Below are positions 46,011 through 59,400 of a DNA stretch of 64,000 nt, piece after piece. This DNA is from Fulvia fulva (taxonomy: Eukaryota; Ascomycota; Dothideomycetes; Mycosphaerellales; Mycosphaerellaceae), in contig NC_063012.1 of the NCBI RefSeq assembly GCF_020509005.1, forward strand, positions 7,192,001 through 7,256,000, given 5' to 3'. Position 1 is the first letter of the stretch; each line of letters opens with the position of its first letter. The notes beneath the pieces are model-generated. The model had not been told where the DNA came from. It saw only the letters and a program-made list of their open reading frames with translations, and made no database searches. The translations under genes and the position numbers were made by a program.

Positions 46011-49000
46011 CTAAGAGCCTAGATAATAATAAGCCCGAGGCTACTTTATAATTTAGTACTACGTTCTTGTTTTATACGAGCGATAGGTAGCCGAGTAGCC
46101 TGACTTAAGAGTACTATAGACTAATAACCCTAATTGATAATTCTTACGACCTGACTCCCTTAGCGCCGCTTCGGTAACTAGGCTTACTCCTATAGTTTCT
46201 TCTTCGTTATCCGCTACCTTAGTCCCTTTAGGCGAGCGGTCTTAGCTACTACCTCGGCTTCTTAAAGTAGCTACTACGATAGGTTAGCTTATCTAACCTC
46301 CGGGTCTACTAAGTCCGGTATGTCTATATCTAAAAGGCTATTAGCCGCTTTAGGTTCGGCTATAACTTCGTCCGCTACGCTTGATCTAAGTAATGTTCCC
46401 TAAGGTAGGGCTGACTCTTTTTCGTCGGCCTAGGGATAGAGCGTCGAGCTAAACACTTTAATCTCCCTAACCGGCATCTCCTACGGGACCTTAGCGGGTT
46501 TAGCTAGGGTAGGGATAGCTTCCTAAGGACTTTCTTATTATAGAGGCTAACGATCTTCCTAAGTGTCCTTCTCGAGTAGTAGGGAATGTACCTGATCTTA
46601 CTCCTCGCCTACTCTTCTTAACTTAATCTAATGAGATCGCCTTTAAGACCTAAGTGCTTTAGCTAAAGTCTTTTGCTCGCTTCTTTTCCTCTAAGTATTC
46701 TTCGTAACTCTTAGGTCTCGCTAAACTTACTCTAGCAAGTCAGCTTCTCTTCTTTGACCTTCCTCCCCTACTAAGAACCCTTACGCTCCTACGTAAGGCT
46801 AGCTACGTTCTTTCGTAGTCTAGAGTTCAACTTGTTTCTTTAACTACCTAGCCTCCGGCATAGTTAAAAGGTCCTTTAGATCAAGACTCGTGTCTTAACT
46901 AGTACCTAGAACTTCCTTAAGTTCTAGCTTATCTTCTGAAATACCGGACCTATCTAGAAGTCTCCTAGCTAGATACCGATACTAGAATTTAGCTAGATCC
47001 TTATACACGGCTAATACAAGCCTATTCCTATAGACGAGATGCCTTAGAATCCTACCCGTAGGGGTCTAAAGTATATACGTCCCTAGGAAGCTCGCTTTAC
47101 GGATCTTATAGGGTCTAAAGTACTTAAGTTCTAGCTTACGCGGATCTAGGTTCATTAGTAAGACCTATTCTCCGACTTTACGTCTTAGCTATACCTCCGG
47201 CGGAAGTAACTTTAGACTTATTAGGTTCCTAGTCTAAGCTCGAGAAAGTAGTCTTTTATTTACGAGCTAACCCGTATAGCGGACGCGGACGATACGCTTC
47301 CTATAGTCGTTATCTAAGACATTCTTAGCTCGTAGCTCGTTCTCGTCTTCTAGGATTCGTAGGTGTTAGCTATATATAAGGTAGAAGGGGCTAAGGTAGG
47401 TTATTATATACTAGCGGCATCTAGTATAGTAGATCGCTTTAGGTAGGAAGGTATCCTATAGCCTAATATCGTTACTAATATATAGCTTCGTTAGTATTGA
47501 TCCTAGTATACCGTTTAGGTTTTCTACCTTCCTATTCGTTATAGGATAATATAGGGATACTAGACGATAATTAGCCTTAAACTACTTTATTAGGTAGCTT
47601 ATAACCCTACTTAGGAAGTTCTTACTATTGTCTAAGAGGAGCTCGCGGGGTGGCCCGTAGTCCTAATAGATTCTCTCGTATAGGAATACTATAGTCGCTT
47701 TAGTATCCGTACGCGGAACGGCCTAAGCGACTAGCTAACCCGTAGCGCAATCTATCGCCGTAATAATGTACTCGTTCCCTAGTAGACTATTCGGTAAAGG
47801 CCCTACGACATCAATCGCCTATCTCTCGAAGGGCCTAAGCTTATCGTTAACCTAGTAAAACCGCGGCTCGCGTGTTTTAGGCTTATTAGGCTTCTTTTTC
47901 TACGTTAGCTAGTATCTAGGGTAGGATTCGATAAACTTTCGTACGTCCTTTCTTATACTAGGCTACTAGGCTCTTATCTCGAGCTAACCTATTAGCCCGG
48001 GCGCCGTAAAGTGTCCGTATCGCTAGTATACGTAGTTTACTAGATCAAGACGCTAGGTTAGTACGAGGAAAGGCGCTGTTCCCTTATCGTCTAGAAGAAT
48101 AAAGCCTAATCTAGGTTCCTTAGACTCGTCGATCGGTAGGAGCAGCTCGAATTCCTCTTCTCGTACCTTAATTAAGCTCTCGAGGTAGGGACCGCAAGTT
48201 AGTATCTATCCCGTTAACTTGAACTACCTTATTAGTTTAGGGAACAAGTCGGTCTCGTTAGCTTTAAATCTTATAGCTACGAGTTGCTTAACCGGCTGAG
48301 CTAGGTTAGTAGGTCCTTCTCCGATAAAGTTAGGCCGACGGGAGAGCGTATCGGGAACGATCGCCTCTTCCCCCTTATAATACCTAATGTCTAAGTTATA
48401 TTACTAAAACTCTTTAGCCTATCGTACGATCCTCTTACTCTAGCCCTTAGTACTATTAAGGTACCTAAGCGACTAGTGATCGGTTAGGATCGTGACCGTA
48501 TAGCCATTTTCTACGTAGTTGTCCTAGGTTCGGAGGGCTTCCTTAATTACTAGGCCCTCCTTTTCGTAAACTAGGTAATTTAGCTCGGCTCCCTAAAGCT
48601 TCCTTCTAGAGAAGGCTATAGGGTGTAGCTAGTTGTTAGCTCCTATTTAATAGAGAGTAGCGCCTATAGCCTATTTAGATATATTAGTCTTAATCGTAAA
48701 GGGCTTCTTAGGGTTAGGCGGGATTAGTATAGGCCCTAAGGTTAGCGCGAGCTTTAGGCTCTTCAAAGCGTATACGTACTAGGAGTTCTATCGTAACAGG
48801 CGACGCTTTTTCCGCCTAAGGGACTCGTCGCTTTCCTTAAGAAGATCTAAGAGGGACGCTACGAGTTTCGCGAAGCCCTTAATAAAGCGGCGGTAGTAGC
48901 CTACGAGGCTAAGGAACTACCTAATCTACTATATATTAGTAGGCGTAGGCTAACTGTTGATCGCGTCGATCTTGTCTTATAGTAGCCTAATCGAATTCTT

Positions 49001-51085
49001 CTCGATCTAATGCCCGTAGAAGGTGACTAACTTGACTCTAATGTCGTACTTCTTAGGGGAGTAGAACAGTTTAGCTTTCTTTAGGCGGTCGAAGACCTCC
49101 TTTAGGTCTTTTTCGTGCTGTTCCTTAGAGTCTAAGAAGACTAGGATGTCGTCGAGGTACACGACGACCTTCTTCTAAAGTAGATCTCTTAGGATCTCGT
49201 TTATTATAGACTGAAACGAGGCTAGGGCGTTTGTTAGCCTAAAGGGTATAACGAGGAACTCGTACTTCCTATCCCTAGTATTAAACGTAGTCTTATACGT
49301 GTCGGCTAAGTCGATTAGTAGCTACTAGTACCCTAAGACTAGGTCTAGTTTACTAAAGTATCTAGCCTTCGCGACCGTGTCTAGGCACTCCTAGATACGT
49401 AGGAGGGGGAAGCCGTTTCTAGTAGTTACGGCGTTTAGGGCGCGATAGTCGATATATATACGCTACTAGCCGTCTAGCTTAGGGACAAAGAGGACTAGGG
49501 ATCCCTAGGGTAAGGACGAGACTATAATTAGTCCGCGATTAAGGAGTATCTAGATCTAGCGAGCCTGTTCTCGAAGCTAACCCGGGATTAGACGGTATAC
49601 GGGCTAGTTAATAGGTCGAGCGTTACTAGTAGGGATAGTATAGTCGAAAGCTCTCTTCCGTAGGAGTCTAGCCGGGAGCTAAGCTCTCTAGATCTCTAGG
49701 AAGAGATTAACTAACGTCTAGAAGACCTAGTCACCTATCTACGGTAGCTAAGACTCGTCGTCTAGGTCCCCTACTATAGCTATAAGGCGTTCGTATACCT
49801 TATCTAAGCCGTGCTCCTCGAAGTCGATATTAACTAGGGTATCGTCGGGGAGTTACCTAAGCGAGTAGAAGAGCTAGGGTCCTTCGTATCGTATAGCGAA
49901 GTCTACTAAATATATAGAGTTAAACATTTCTAGCTCGCCTTCGTCGTCCTTTAGGTCGAACACCTTAGAGTACGACCTGATCGTATAGTACCGGCCACGC
50001 CGGTCCCGTAGTCTAGTAGAGCTAGACTACTAGTTTACGTTAGGGTTGACTTCCTAGAACTACTTAAGGCCTAGGATAAGGTCAAATCCTTCTATATCGA
50101 TGACTCTAGCGGGGACTATGTCCTACTAGGTGCTAATCTGATATAGTAGAAGGATACCCTAAGTAGAAATAATCTCCTTACCGTTTAGGAGGACGATCCT
50201 TACTAGTAGTAAGTCCCTAAAAAGCGATCGGGGGAGTTGCTTCGATTTTCGGGCTAAGAGATATACTTTAGAGGCTACGTAGTCTAGGGTAACCTTAGCC
50301 CAAACCTAACTAGGTCCTAAGCGGGCATCGATAGTAAAGAGCCCCCCGCCTATCGCTATTAGCCTCTCTATCGTATAGTCGACCTCCTCTTTAGTCTCCG
50401 ACTCGGGTTCTTTAGATAAAGACAATGCTCTATCCTCTTCTACTTATGTCTACTAAGCCTTACCCTTAGTAGCTAGGGTCGTCCTATCCTAGTAGGATTC
50501 TCTAGGTAGGGGTATAGAGGCGTCTAATAATCCTAAGTACGTCTACCTCGATTAAGACGTCTTAGGCTCTATTTTTTTAGCTTAGAGTAGTCGCGCGCGA
50601 AGTGGCCTGTCTTACTATAGTTATAGTATTCGTCTAAGCGCCCGGAGGGACCTCTACTATTGCCTCGCCCGCGTCTACGTCCGCCGCGGCCTCTACCGCG
50701 CGCCGAGCTACCTAAGTCGCTCCGGAGAGCTATAAAGGCTTTAGTGTCCCCGTCTACGAACTTCTCGACGGCTAATATTATTACGGCTAGCTTCTAGTCT
50801 CTTCCGCGGCTAAGATAGAGTCGCTAGTCGGCTGTAATAGCCTACTAGAAGTAGACGCGGATCTTGAGGCGATTTAAGAAGGGGAGTAGTGTTACGGTAT
50901 AGCCCTACGGCCTACGGCCTACGGGTTACGTAACTTCGTAAACATGACGTAACGCCTCGGCTCGGCGAACGTCGCGCTTATCTTCGATACGCGCCTTAGC
51001 TAGGACTTGTCTTCTCCGTAGAACTTATTCGATTACTTAGCTACGACACCCTTTTACCTACTAAGAGTAGCCTAGACCCGTAATA
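46011..51085 (-). mobile_element. Gypsy E: Ty3/gypsy element, reversed, RIP-degraded
   Basis: On the minus strand: end of gag with a zinc knuckle near 50600-50645 reading 'YYNYSKTGHFARDYSK' (three Cys now Tyr); protease region about 50350-49950; reverse transcriptase with catalytic 'VVVYLDDILVFLDS' near 49132-49173, both Asp as GAC; RNase H near 48750-48400; integrase near 48000-47450; and a C-terminal region near 47100. No LTR pair was recognised, and only about 400 bp of gag remain before the Copia A fragment at 51086. The part 46011-46600 holds no domain that I can name and may include a 3' LTR. Confidence 0.7.
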
Positions 51086-53139
51086 TCCTCCTCGAAGTTT
51101 AGTCTAGATAACGGGTATACTAGACAAGGATTTTAGGGTAAAATTAGGTAGTTAGATAGCAAACTATTAGCTAAACTAATTATATAAAACAAGACTAACT
51201 CTAAGGCTAGGAACAAACAGGACATTTTCTAAGACAATTTGCTTTCTAGAGGGACTACCTATTACTACACTTCCTATATATATAGCTTATAGATAGCTAG
51301 CCCCAACCTTAATCTACTTCCTCTTTTAAAGAGGCTTTAGTGTCCTAAATAGTGAATCTTGGTCAGTTATATATAATGATGTACAAGAGTTAAGCAACTA
51401 CTCGGACGAGGGGTACTTACCTTTAGCTTCTATAGTAGAATAGGTAACCTTATTAACATCATTATCTTCTAATAGTATCTCAGAGTCTAATACGTCTTCC
51501 TAGGTCGTATAGGATCTTATAGGCTTACTAGAGGAGGCCTTTGGCTTACGGCTCTCCTTTATCTACTTTATAAGGCCCGTTATTACCTTAAGGACATTAC
51601 GAAGGTTTAGTAATAATAACCTCCTACGAGGTAGTAACGGTTGTCTCTTAGTAGGGTAGGTAACCCTAGCTAGTTTGTCCTTGTTCCTAATAGCCTACTA
51701 AGCTATAGAAAGGTGTAGGCACTTGCTTATAAAATGGTCACTATTATAGAGATAGTACGTAAGCTTGCCCTAGAAACCCTTCTTAGCGAACATAGCTGTC
51801 CCTTAATAAATTATTGATTCTTACTTCTCCCTAAGGATTGTAAGAATGTCTTATAGTAAGAGATTCACCTAGGTATTAATTGCATCGCGAATTGAGCCAA
51901 ATGAGTCTAGTAGAGCTACTAAGAGTTGCTAGATCTTTCTGTCCTTAGTCTTAATGTCTTAGAACTAAGGCGAGATTAAAACAGCCCTCCTTACAATTGA
52001 GCTAAGCTCCTACTAGGCGTTATCTATTGACTAGTCCTCTATTATTACGAAATTGGTGTATTGCTAAAGCAAACTTCTTCTAGTAGCGAGAAGTCTTCTC
52101 TTATATTTAGCTTTAGCCTATTCCTATAACTCCTTCGTATACCGGATCTCGTATATTATCTCTTAGTTATCTATCGATAGACAGATATACATCTTATATA
52201 GGGCCGTTACATTATGCCGTCTATACGATACCTTCCTTATCGCTTGATCTAAAGGAAGGGATAACTCCGATAATGTAGAGGGTGTCGCTATAGATAGGGT
52301 TGTAGCGGGAATGTCCGTAATAATGTCTTCGAGGACCTAGTCAACCTGCTTTAATACTAGGTATATTCTTATTAGCTTGAACTATATTTTGTAGTTCTCT
52401 CTTATTAGAAGAGGTGCTACTCTCTTTCTTATAAACCTAATCTCGTTCTCTATTTTTTATAAGTTAAGGGATAGGTTAGCTACCCTTAGGTAAAAGGATG
52501 TATTCGGTCGTACGCGATCGGATCGAAATGGGATAAACCGAACGCGAGGTTAATAGCGGAGAGGATAGCTATTCGCCGGGAAGAGGAGGGAAGTCGGTCG
52601 TAAGGATAGTGTTTCTAAGACACTGTCTCGCATTAGTACTAAGACACTATAGCGTAACTCTCTTAGTAGAGGGGGTTTCTAAGACACTACGGCTCTCTTA
52701 GAATAAACAGTTAGTCGATACGAACGCGATGTCTAGAGAGCAACTCTTCTTAGTAAGCTCGCCTACTTATCTAAGGTATTAGTATAGGCTCCCTAACTCG
52801 GAGTCTAATAGTGCCTTACTAGGCTCTTTTACGTCTTATATATACCTATAGCACGGCTATAGCTTCCTATATAAGGCGGGTGCGGCCTCTAGTCTACCTT
52901 CCTTTTGTTCTAAAGAGGAATAACTCTAATACGACTTTGTCGAGGGTGAAATACCGAGTTACTAACCCGGGCTTATAACCTATTGAATAGGTACGAGTTA
53001 CGTAGTAGTAGAAGACGGCGGATTATACGAAAGACGAAGAAGGACCTAATAGGATAGCGTATATCTATATATAGTATCGCCGGTATTAGTGTAGGTAGAT
53101 ACTAGGTGTCCGGATATTTACTAGCCTATAGGCTAGTAA
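51086..53139 (-). mobile_element. Copia A copy, reversed: partial 5' LTR, leader, gag, protease start
   Basis: This is the reverse complement of Copia A from its 5' LTR to about 28830, heavily RIP-mutated. The LTR piece is 52981-53139 (159 of 234 bp; the first 75 are missing), followed on the minus strand by the same primer site, leader and gag. It ends abruptly at 53139, at the edge of the LTR palindrome, where a forward-oriented Copia A end begins. The left edge at about 51086 meets Gypsy E. Confidence 0.8.
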
Positions 53140-53140
53140 C

Positions 53141-53589
53141 AATATATATAAAAGGTCAAAGCATATTAATGTTATATATAACTATATTAGACATCTCTAG
53201 TAGTAGAAGAAGATTATAGTAGACTACTACTATATAAAGGATATAGCTTCTAATAGGTTAATAAAGCCCCTTAATAGCTAGTAGTTCTAAAACTTTATAA
53301 GGTAGCTCTAGCTTACGTAAAGGGATTATAGGAGACTATATAGCCTAAGTAGGAGTGTTAAGAACATATAGGCCGTAGGACAAGTATATAGGTGTAGGTG
53401 TGTTATGTAACTAGATCACGTAACTAGGGTTTACTAGCCTATAGGCTACTAAATATCCGGACACCTAGTATCTACCTATACTAATACCGGCGATACTATA
53501 TATAGATATACGCTATCCGATTAGGTCCTTCTTCGTCTTTCGTATAATCCGCCGTCTTCTACTACTACGTAACTCGTACCTATTTAATA
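53141..53589 (+). mobile_element. Copia A copy, forward: end of RNase H and complete 3' LTR
   Basis: Matches Copia A from about 31826 (AAAAGGTCAAAGC) through the end of the polyprotein, the purine tract and a full 234-bp LTR at 53356-53589. RIP has changed most CA/TG. To its right the LINE sequence resumes at AGAGTGACCGGG, which shows that this copy had inserted into a reversed LINE. Confidence 0.85.
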
Positions 53590-54398
53590 AGAGTGACCGG
53601 GTTGTCCTCTTAGAGAGTACGTAGGTGACCTTAGTTAGTTAGGTCAAACTCCTTAGGTATGTCGTAGACTAGGATTATAAATTGCTTCGTTAAGACCTTC
53701 GCTAATACCGTAACCTTAGATACCTACTATAGCTATACCTCTAGGTACCTCCTAGTAGTAGTAGAGCTAGTATAGATCTATAGAGTACCGTTAGACTATT
53801 AGTTCACTACGACTACCCCTAGTTAGTTAATTCGTTAGGCGAGCTCCTTGTTCGATAGCTTCGTAACTTCGGCCTAGTCTTCCTTTACTATAATACGGAT
53901 CGTAACTATATCGTACGTTAGGCGGGGGCCTAGTGTTAATACCGCGACCGATACCTAGCTATAGGGGTGTTAATTCCGGGTGGCCTTACTAATCGCCTAA
54001 GACGTCGTCCTTATTTCTTATTACCCTCGGTAATACGATAGTATAAGCGCCGTACGTAGCTAAGTAGTTATTCCCTATAGAGACCGGTAGAGGAGCTAAT
54101 CGTTAGTTTCTATACTTTTTACGTCCTCTATAAGTTACTACTAGTTGTCTTAGGGGAGCTTCGCCTATAGAGCCGTAGGCGCCGTTAGTGCCGTAGCCTA
54201 GGCTACTATTACCTAGGAGTTACCTAATATAGCTAGGCACCTCCGCGGCGTTTAGAGCTAAAGAAATAGGGTGAAGAGAACTTTAAGCTATCCAGATTAA
54301 ATAAGGTAGAACTCCCTTAATTCTAGAGGTAGTGGCCTACTTTATAGATCGTTAGAATGGCCTTAATAAGATCTTTCGAATATGTCGTGTTTAGCGAT
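53590..54398 (-). mobile_element. Tad-type LINE fragment, reversed (LINE-1c): 5' end and ORF1 start
   Basis: About 90% similar by eye to 17013-17706 in reverse and extends further to the LINE's 5' region, matching 19010-19130 of the full copy. It ends near 54398, just inside the 5' end of the full-length copy. The rest of the element is missing on the other side of the Copia A chimera. Confidence 0.75.
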
Positions 54399-56420
54399 AT
54401 AAGGCGAAAATCGGTTCTATCTCCCTTTAAGCGTATTTATTAATAATAGTATAGCTAACGGTACGGTCGAACTATCTGAATTAGACATGTCGTCTCCTAT
54501 ATTAATTATTAAAAAGCTAGGAGGCGGACTCTACGTCTACGTCGACTACCGCGCCCTAAATACTATTATAGCTAAGGACCGATACCTAATACATCTATTA
54601 AGGGAGACACTTGAGCGAGCTTCTAAGGCCAAGTAGTTTACTAAGCTTAATATTGTCGCCGTATTTAATAATATACGTATCCGTAAGGGGGACGAATAGA
54701 TAACCGCCTTTATTACTAGGTATAGATTATACTAGTTTAAGGTCCTTCCGTTCGGCCTCTATAATAGCCCTAGTATTTAGTAGCGTAAGATTAACGACAT
54801 CCTCCGAGAATTCCTAGACGACTTCGCTATAGTATACCTCGATAACGTCCTAATTTATACGGACGGCTCCTTAGATAATTATAGAGCTTACGTACAAAAG
54901 GTCCTATATAGACTACGGGATATAGGGCTACTAGTAGACATCGATAAGTATAAATTCTACGTTAAACGAATCAAATACCTAGGCCTTATTATTACGACGG
55001 AGGGCGTTAAGATAGACCCTATAAAGATTAAAGCTATTATAAACTAGGAGGTACCTCGTAACGTTAAGGACGTTCTTACGTTCCTTAGCTTTACTAGATT
55101 CTATAGGAAGTTTATCTACGCCTTCTCTAAAGTAACCGCGTACCTTATAGACCTTACGAAGATAGGTAAAAAGAGCAAAGTCGACGGTAAGGTAGTCAAG
55201 AAGCTACCCTTCGTATAGACCTAATAGTACGATATAGCCTTTAAGGAACTTAAGTAGCGCTTTAGCCAAGTAGTTATACTAGCCTATTATTAACTAGGCG
55301 AGTAGATTTAGGTAGAAATAGACTCTAGCGACTAGGTCAATATAGGGGTACTATTATAGATAATTAACGGCGTCCTTAGACCCGTAGCTTTCTACTTAAA
55401 GAAGCTTAGTCCGTAAGAATATAACTACGACATTTACGATAAAGAGCTACTAGCTATCGTTAAGGCGTTCGAGGAATAGTAACCGGAACTTATCGGCGCT
55501 ATAGACGATAAGCTAGTTCGGGTACTTACCGATCACCGTAATCTTAAGTACTTTATAACTACTAAGTAGCTTAACCGGCGCTAGGTACGCTAGGCTAAGT
55601 TCCTGTCCTAGTTTAACTTTAAGATTACCTATCGCCCGGGCGCCTAAGGAACGAAACTAGATAGTCTTACCCGTCGCTCTTAGGACATACCGGCGGGGGT
55701 AGACGATACTAGAACGTAGTATTAATAATAGACTATTCTAAAACCCTATAACCTAGACATCGTTACTCAGTTCGCTATATAAGTATAGGACGACCTACTA
55801 ATAAACTATTAAGCACTATTAATTTACGACTCGGACGATAAAGAAGAAGACTACTATACTAGCGATATCGCTACCCCCGGCAATTAACCCGCCTCGCCTA
55901 GTAAGACGTAATATAGCCGTTACTTAAACTAAACGACGCCGAGGTAGGTAGTAACGTCGACTCGGAACTAGATAGTAGAGTCCTAGTCGAAGAGACGCCT
56001 AGTAACGAGTAACCTATCGAAGGAAGTATAAGCCGTTAGACGAACCTACGCTACTAGAGGAACGGGAGTAAACGGAGTTATATAAAGAAGAACTATATAT
56101 AGAAGCATATAATAGCCGGTCTATAACGATACGTATACTTAAACTAAAGTCCGATCTCTAGTAAGGGATCGCTAACGTATAGCTATAATAATAGAAGATC
56201 GCTGTATTAGATTACGAAATTATTGCGGATCGACTATACGTCGACAAAGCCTTATATATCCTAGCCTTTCAGAACCTCCGTACCCGGATAGTACGTAAAT
56301 ACTATAATAGTAGAGTAGCTAGCTACTAAGGTATAGTAAGGACTTTTAATCTACTATAGAGGCAAAACCTCTTCTAGCCTAGTATAGTAAGTAACGTCGT
56401 AAGATACGTACGATACTACC
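54399..56420 (+). mobile_element. Gypsy D, left part: RT, RNase H and integrase zinc region
   Basis: Reads as Ty3/gypsy pol: 'LYVYVDYRALNTII' (about 54530-54571), 'LPFGLYNSPSI' (about 54747), then 'IVYLDNVLIYTDGSL' (about 54829-54873), where the second catalytic Asp has become Asn (GATGAC to GATAAC). RNase H follows with '[19 protein letters not shown]' (about 55421-55478). Near 56280-56415 sequence like the HHCC zinc domain ends in a TA-dinucleotide tail, where LINE-2 inserted. Gag and protease are absent. Confidence 0.7.
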
Positions 56421-59400
56421 TAATATATATATATATATATATATTGTTTATTATACTAGTATAGAGCCTATTGGCCTATATAGCTATACTACCTACTTCT
56501 AGTTACAAAGGGGAAACTCGTATTATAGAGTAAAAACCCCCTCTCCTCTCCTATACGTTCTTAACCTTACCTTCTTTTGTATTTTCCTTATTAAGGGTAC
56601 ACTAGTGTTATAGGCCTACCCTAATAACTACCCTGTCTACACCCCCTTAATCTCCCGCCTCTTCTCTATCTACTCCTCCGGCTCGCTAGCTAGCGAGAAC
56701 TATTTAAGAAAGCCCTACTATAGTATCTACTATACTATCCGTTTTACGTCTCGCTTGTCCGTTACGATTAACTAGTAGCCGCGTCTTACTACCTTAGCTC
56801 TCTACTAGCCTCGTCCTTCTACCTATTACGGGCACCGTAGTATTATATACTCCGGGTTCTATAACGGGTAGTTATACTAGTATACTAGGTTATATACGTC
56901 CGGGACTTTCCTTCTATATAGGTAGGCCCTTAACCCGATATGTTCGGACCTAATCTATATCGCGATGCTTGCTTCGGCCCTTATTAGGTCACGGTAGAGT
57001 AGGTAGTTATGTCTCTAGAAGGGGCGTAAGGCTAGGGGTCCTCGATTTAGTAGGGGATTCTCTTTCTATTCCTATTCCTAAAGGTAGCCCGCTACCTACT
57101 CTACGAGGCTTTATATCTTTGCCTTATTGCCCTTTTCCCTCCGTGCCTTTTCCTCCTCTTCCTTCCTCTCTAGCTACTCCTAGGTTCGCTTAACGACTTT
57201 AAACGTACGTAGGTCGTCTTACTTTTAGCTTTAACGTGCCCTAAGGCTAGGTAGTCGGTCGTACCTCCTAGCGATCTTCTCCGTAGAGTCCCGAATAGCT
57301 TATTATACTAGATAATCCGCCGTCTTCCTAGCGTATTAGATCCTCATTCCCTTAATGTAATGTTTAATCGGGGGGGGCCCTATCTCTACCTCCGCTACTC
57401 TCGTTAGCGTTGTCTTATAGGCTCCTAGTATCCGTCTGAGGTTCGCGGCCTACGTCCGGTTTAGGGGTCCCTCTATCCGCTTCGGGATCGGTTTGCCTGC
57501 TCCTCCTATCCCCTATATATAGGCCCCGTAGAGTATTACTAGTTTTACGATCGTCTTATATATAATCCTTGCCTTACTAAACGTAGCTCCCTATATTAAC
57601 GTTATGAGTCTAGTTATTATAGCCTCGTTAACCTAGGCTCTGTTCTAGGCTTTCCTAATCTAGGGGTTCTAGCTAAGCTTAGGGTCTAGCTAGATTCCTA
57701 GGACTCGTAATTCGGGAGAGAGCTTCGTTACGTAACCCTAGATAGTTACCGTTACTTATATATTATAGTAGGTTCTTGCCTTACTAAAGTAGATAAGCTA
57801 GTACTTTTCCGGGGCGAAACGGGCGCCGTGTCGACGTACCTATTCCTCGTATACCTTATGTCTTTCTATAAGTAGCCGGTAGTTTTCTTCGGTCGTCGTT
57901 AACTAGGCTAGGATATTCGTATCGTCGACGAACCCCGAGGCCGACGTTTATAGTAAGGTAAGTAGTAGGATTAGGTCCGCTATAAAGATTAAGAAGAGGA
58001 TCGGGGATAGTATTAAGCCCTAGGGGATCCCGTATTCTATATATATAAGGTTGCCCTCCTTACGCTTCCTAAGGACAATCTACGTTATTCTCTCCTTAAG
58101 GAAGGAGTTTACGAAACTTATTACCTACCGCGGGATTCCTTTTTACCGTAGGATATAGAGGAGTCGCTCGTAGGAGACGTTATCGAATGCCCCTAAGATA
58201 TCGAGAGATAATAGTAATACAACCCTATTCTATCTATAGTACTAGAGAGTATAAATCTGTTCGGTAATAAGCTCTATAGCCGTTAGGGTAGATCGTTTGC
58301 TCCTACTATCTATCTATATCTCTAGGAGTAGATTGTTATCCTTGACGAGCTATATAATTCTTCTTACTACGACCTTCTCTAGTATCTTTCTAATTATATT
58401 TAGGAGTACGATCGGCCTATAGGACTTTAGCTTTATATAGTCTTCCTTCTATAGCTTCTTTAGGACGACTATAAGGGACCGCCTAAATAGCCGTAGGTAG
58501 TACCCCTTACGTAGGCAAGCCGTAAATAGTTCGGCGAGGTATAGGGCGACCTCTTCTTTATATTCTTTAAGGAGGAGGTTTAGAATACCGTCGGGTCCCG
58601 GGGCCTTACGGCCCTTTAGCTTTCCTATAATCTCCTTTATCTCCTCCTCGTCTACTATCTAGTATATATCGGGTAGCTCCGGGTAGATCGTTCCCTCTAT
58701 ATCTATTAGGTTAGCTGTTAACTATATCGTAAAGAAGTGGTCGGCGAACGCCTTCGCCTTCCCTTCCGGCGTTATCTATATTATGCCTATCGTATCCTAG
58801 ATTAGGGGGAAGTATAGTGTCCTATCCCCGTCTCCGGCCCTTACCTACTTTACGAGCCGCTATATCTCCTCCGGGTTCTCTATTACGAGACCTACTATTA
58901 CCCTCTAGTCTTATCGCTTATCTCTTTATATTTAGGCCTTCCTTACCTAACTTACTTCCTAGTACTCGTCCTACGCTTCTTAACTTTACTCCTTTGACTA
59001 TTTTCGCCTTACCCTCCTTACGTCCTTAACTTTAGCTAAGTACTCTAGGGTCTAGAAGGGCTTCTAGTACTTCGAGGGCCTTAGTTCTAGTATATATTCC
59101 TCGGCCGCCTACTATATCGTCGTTATTATCTATTCTACCGTACTATTAAGCTCGGCTTCCGTCTCCCCGAGGCTAGTGTCGTTTAGGTACTATTTAAGTA
59201 GATTCCGGATCTCCTCCTAGGGAGCTTTTTTCTAGTTAAGGCGCTTTTCACCCCGAAGCTCCTCTTCTATCCCCGTCGCTATCGTTGTCTAGATAGGGAT
59301 GTAGTCTAACCCTGCCTCTAGGGTAAGGTTAGGTCTATACTCTACTAGCCTTATTACTACGTCCCTCGATAGAAAGTATAGGTCGATAGTACTCGCGCTT

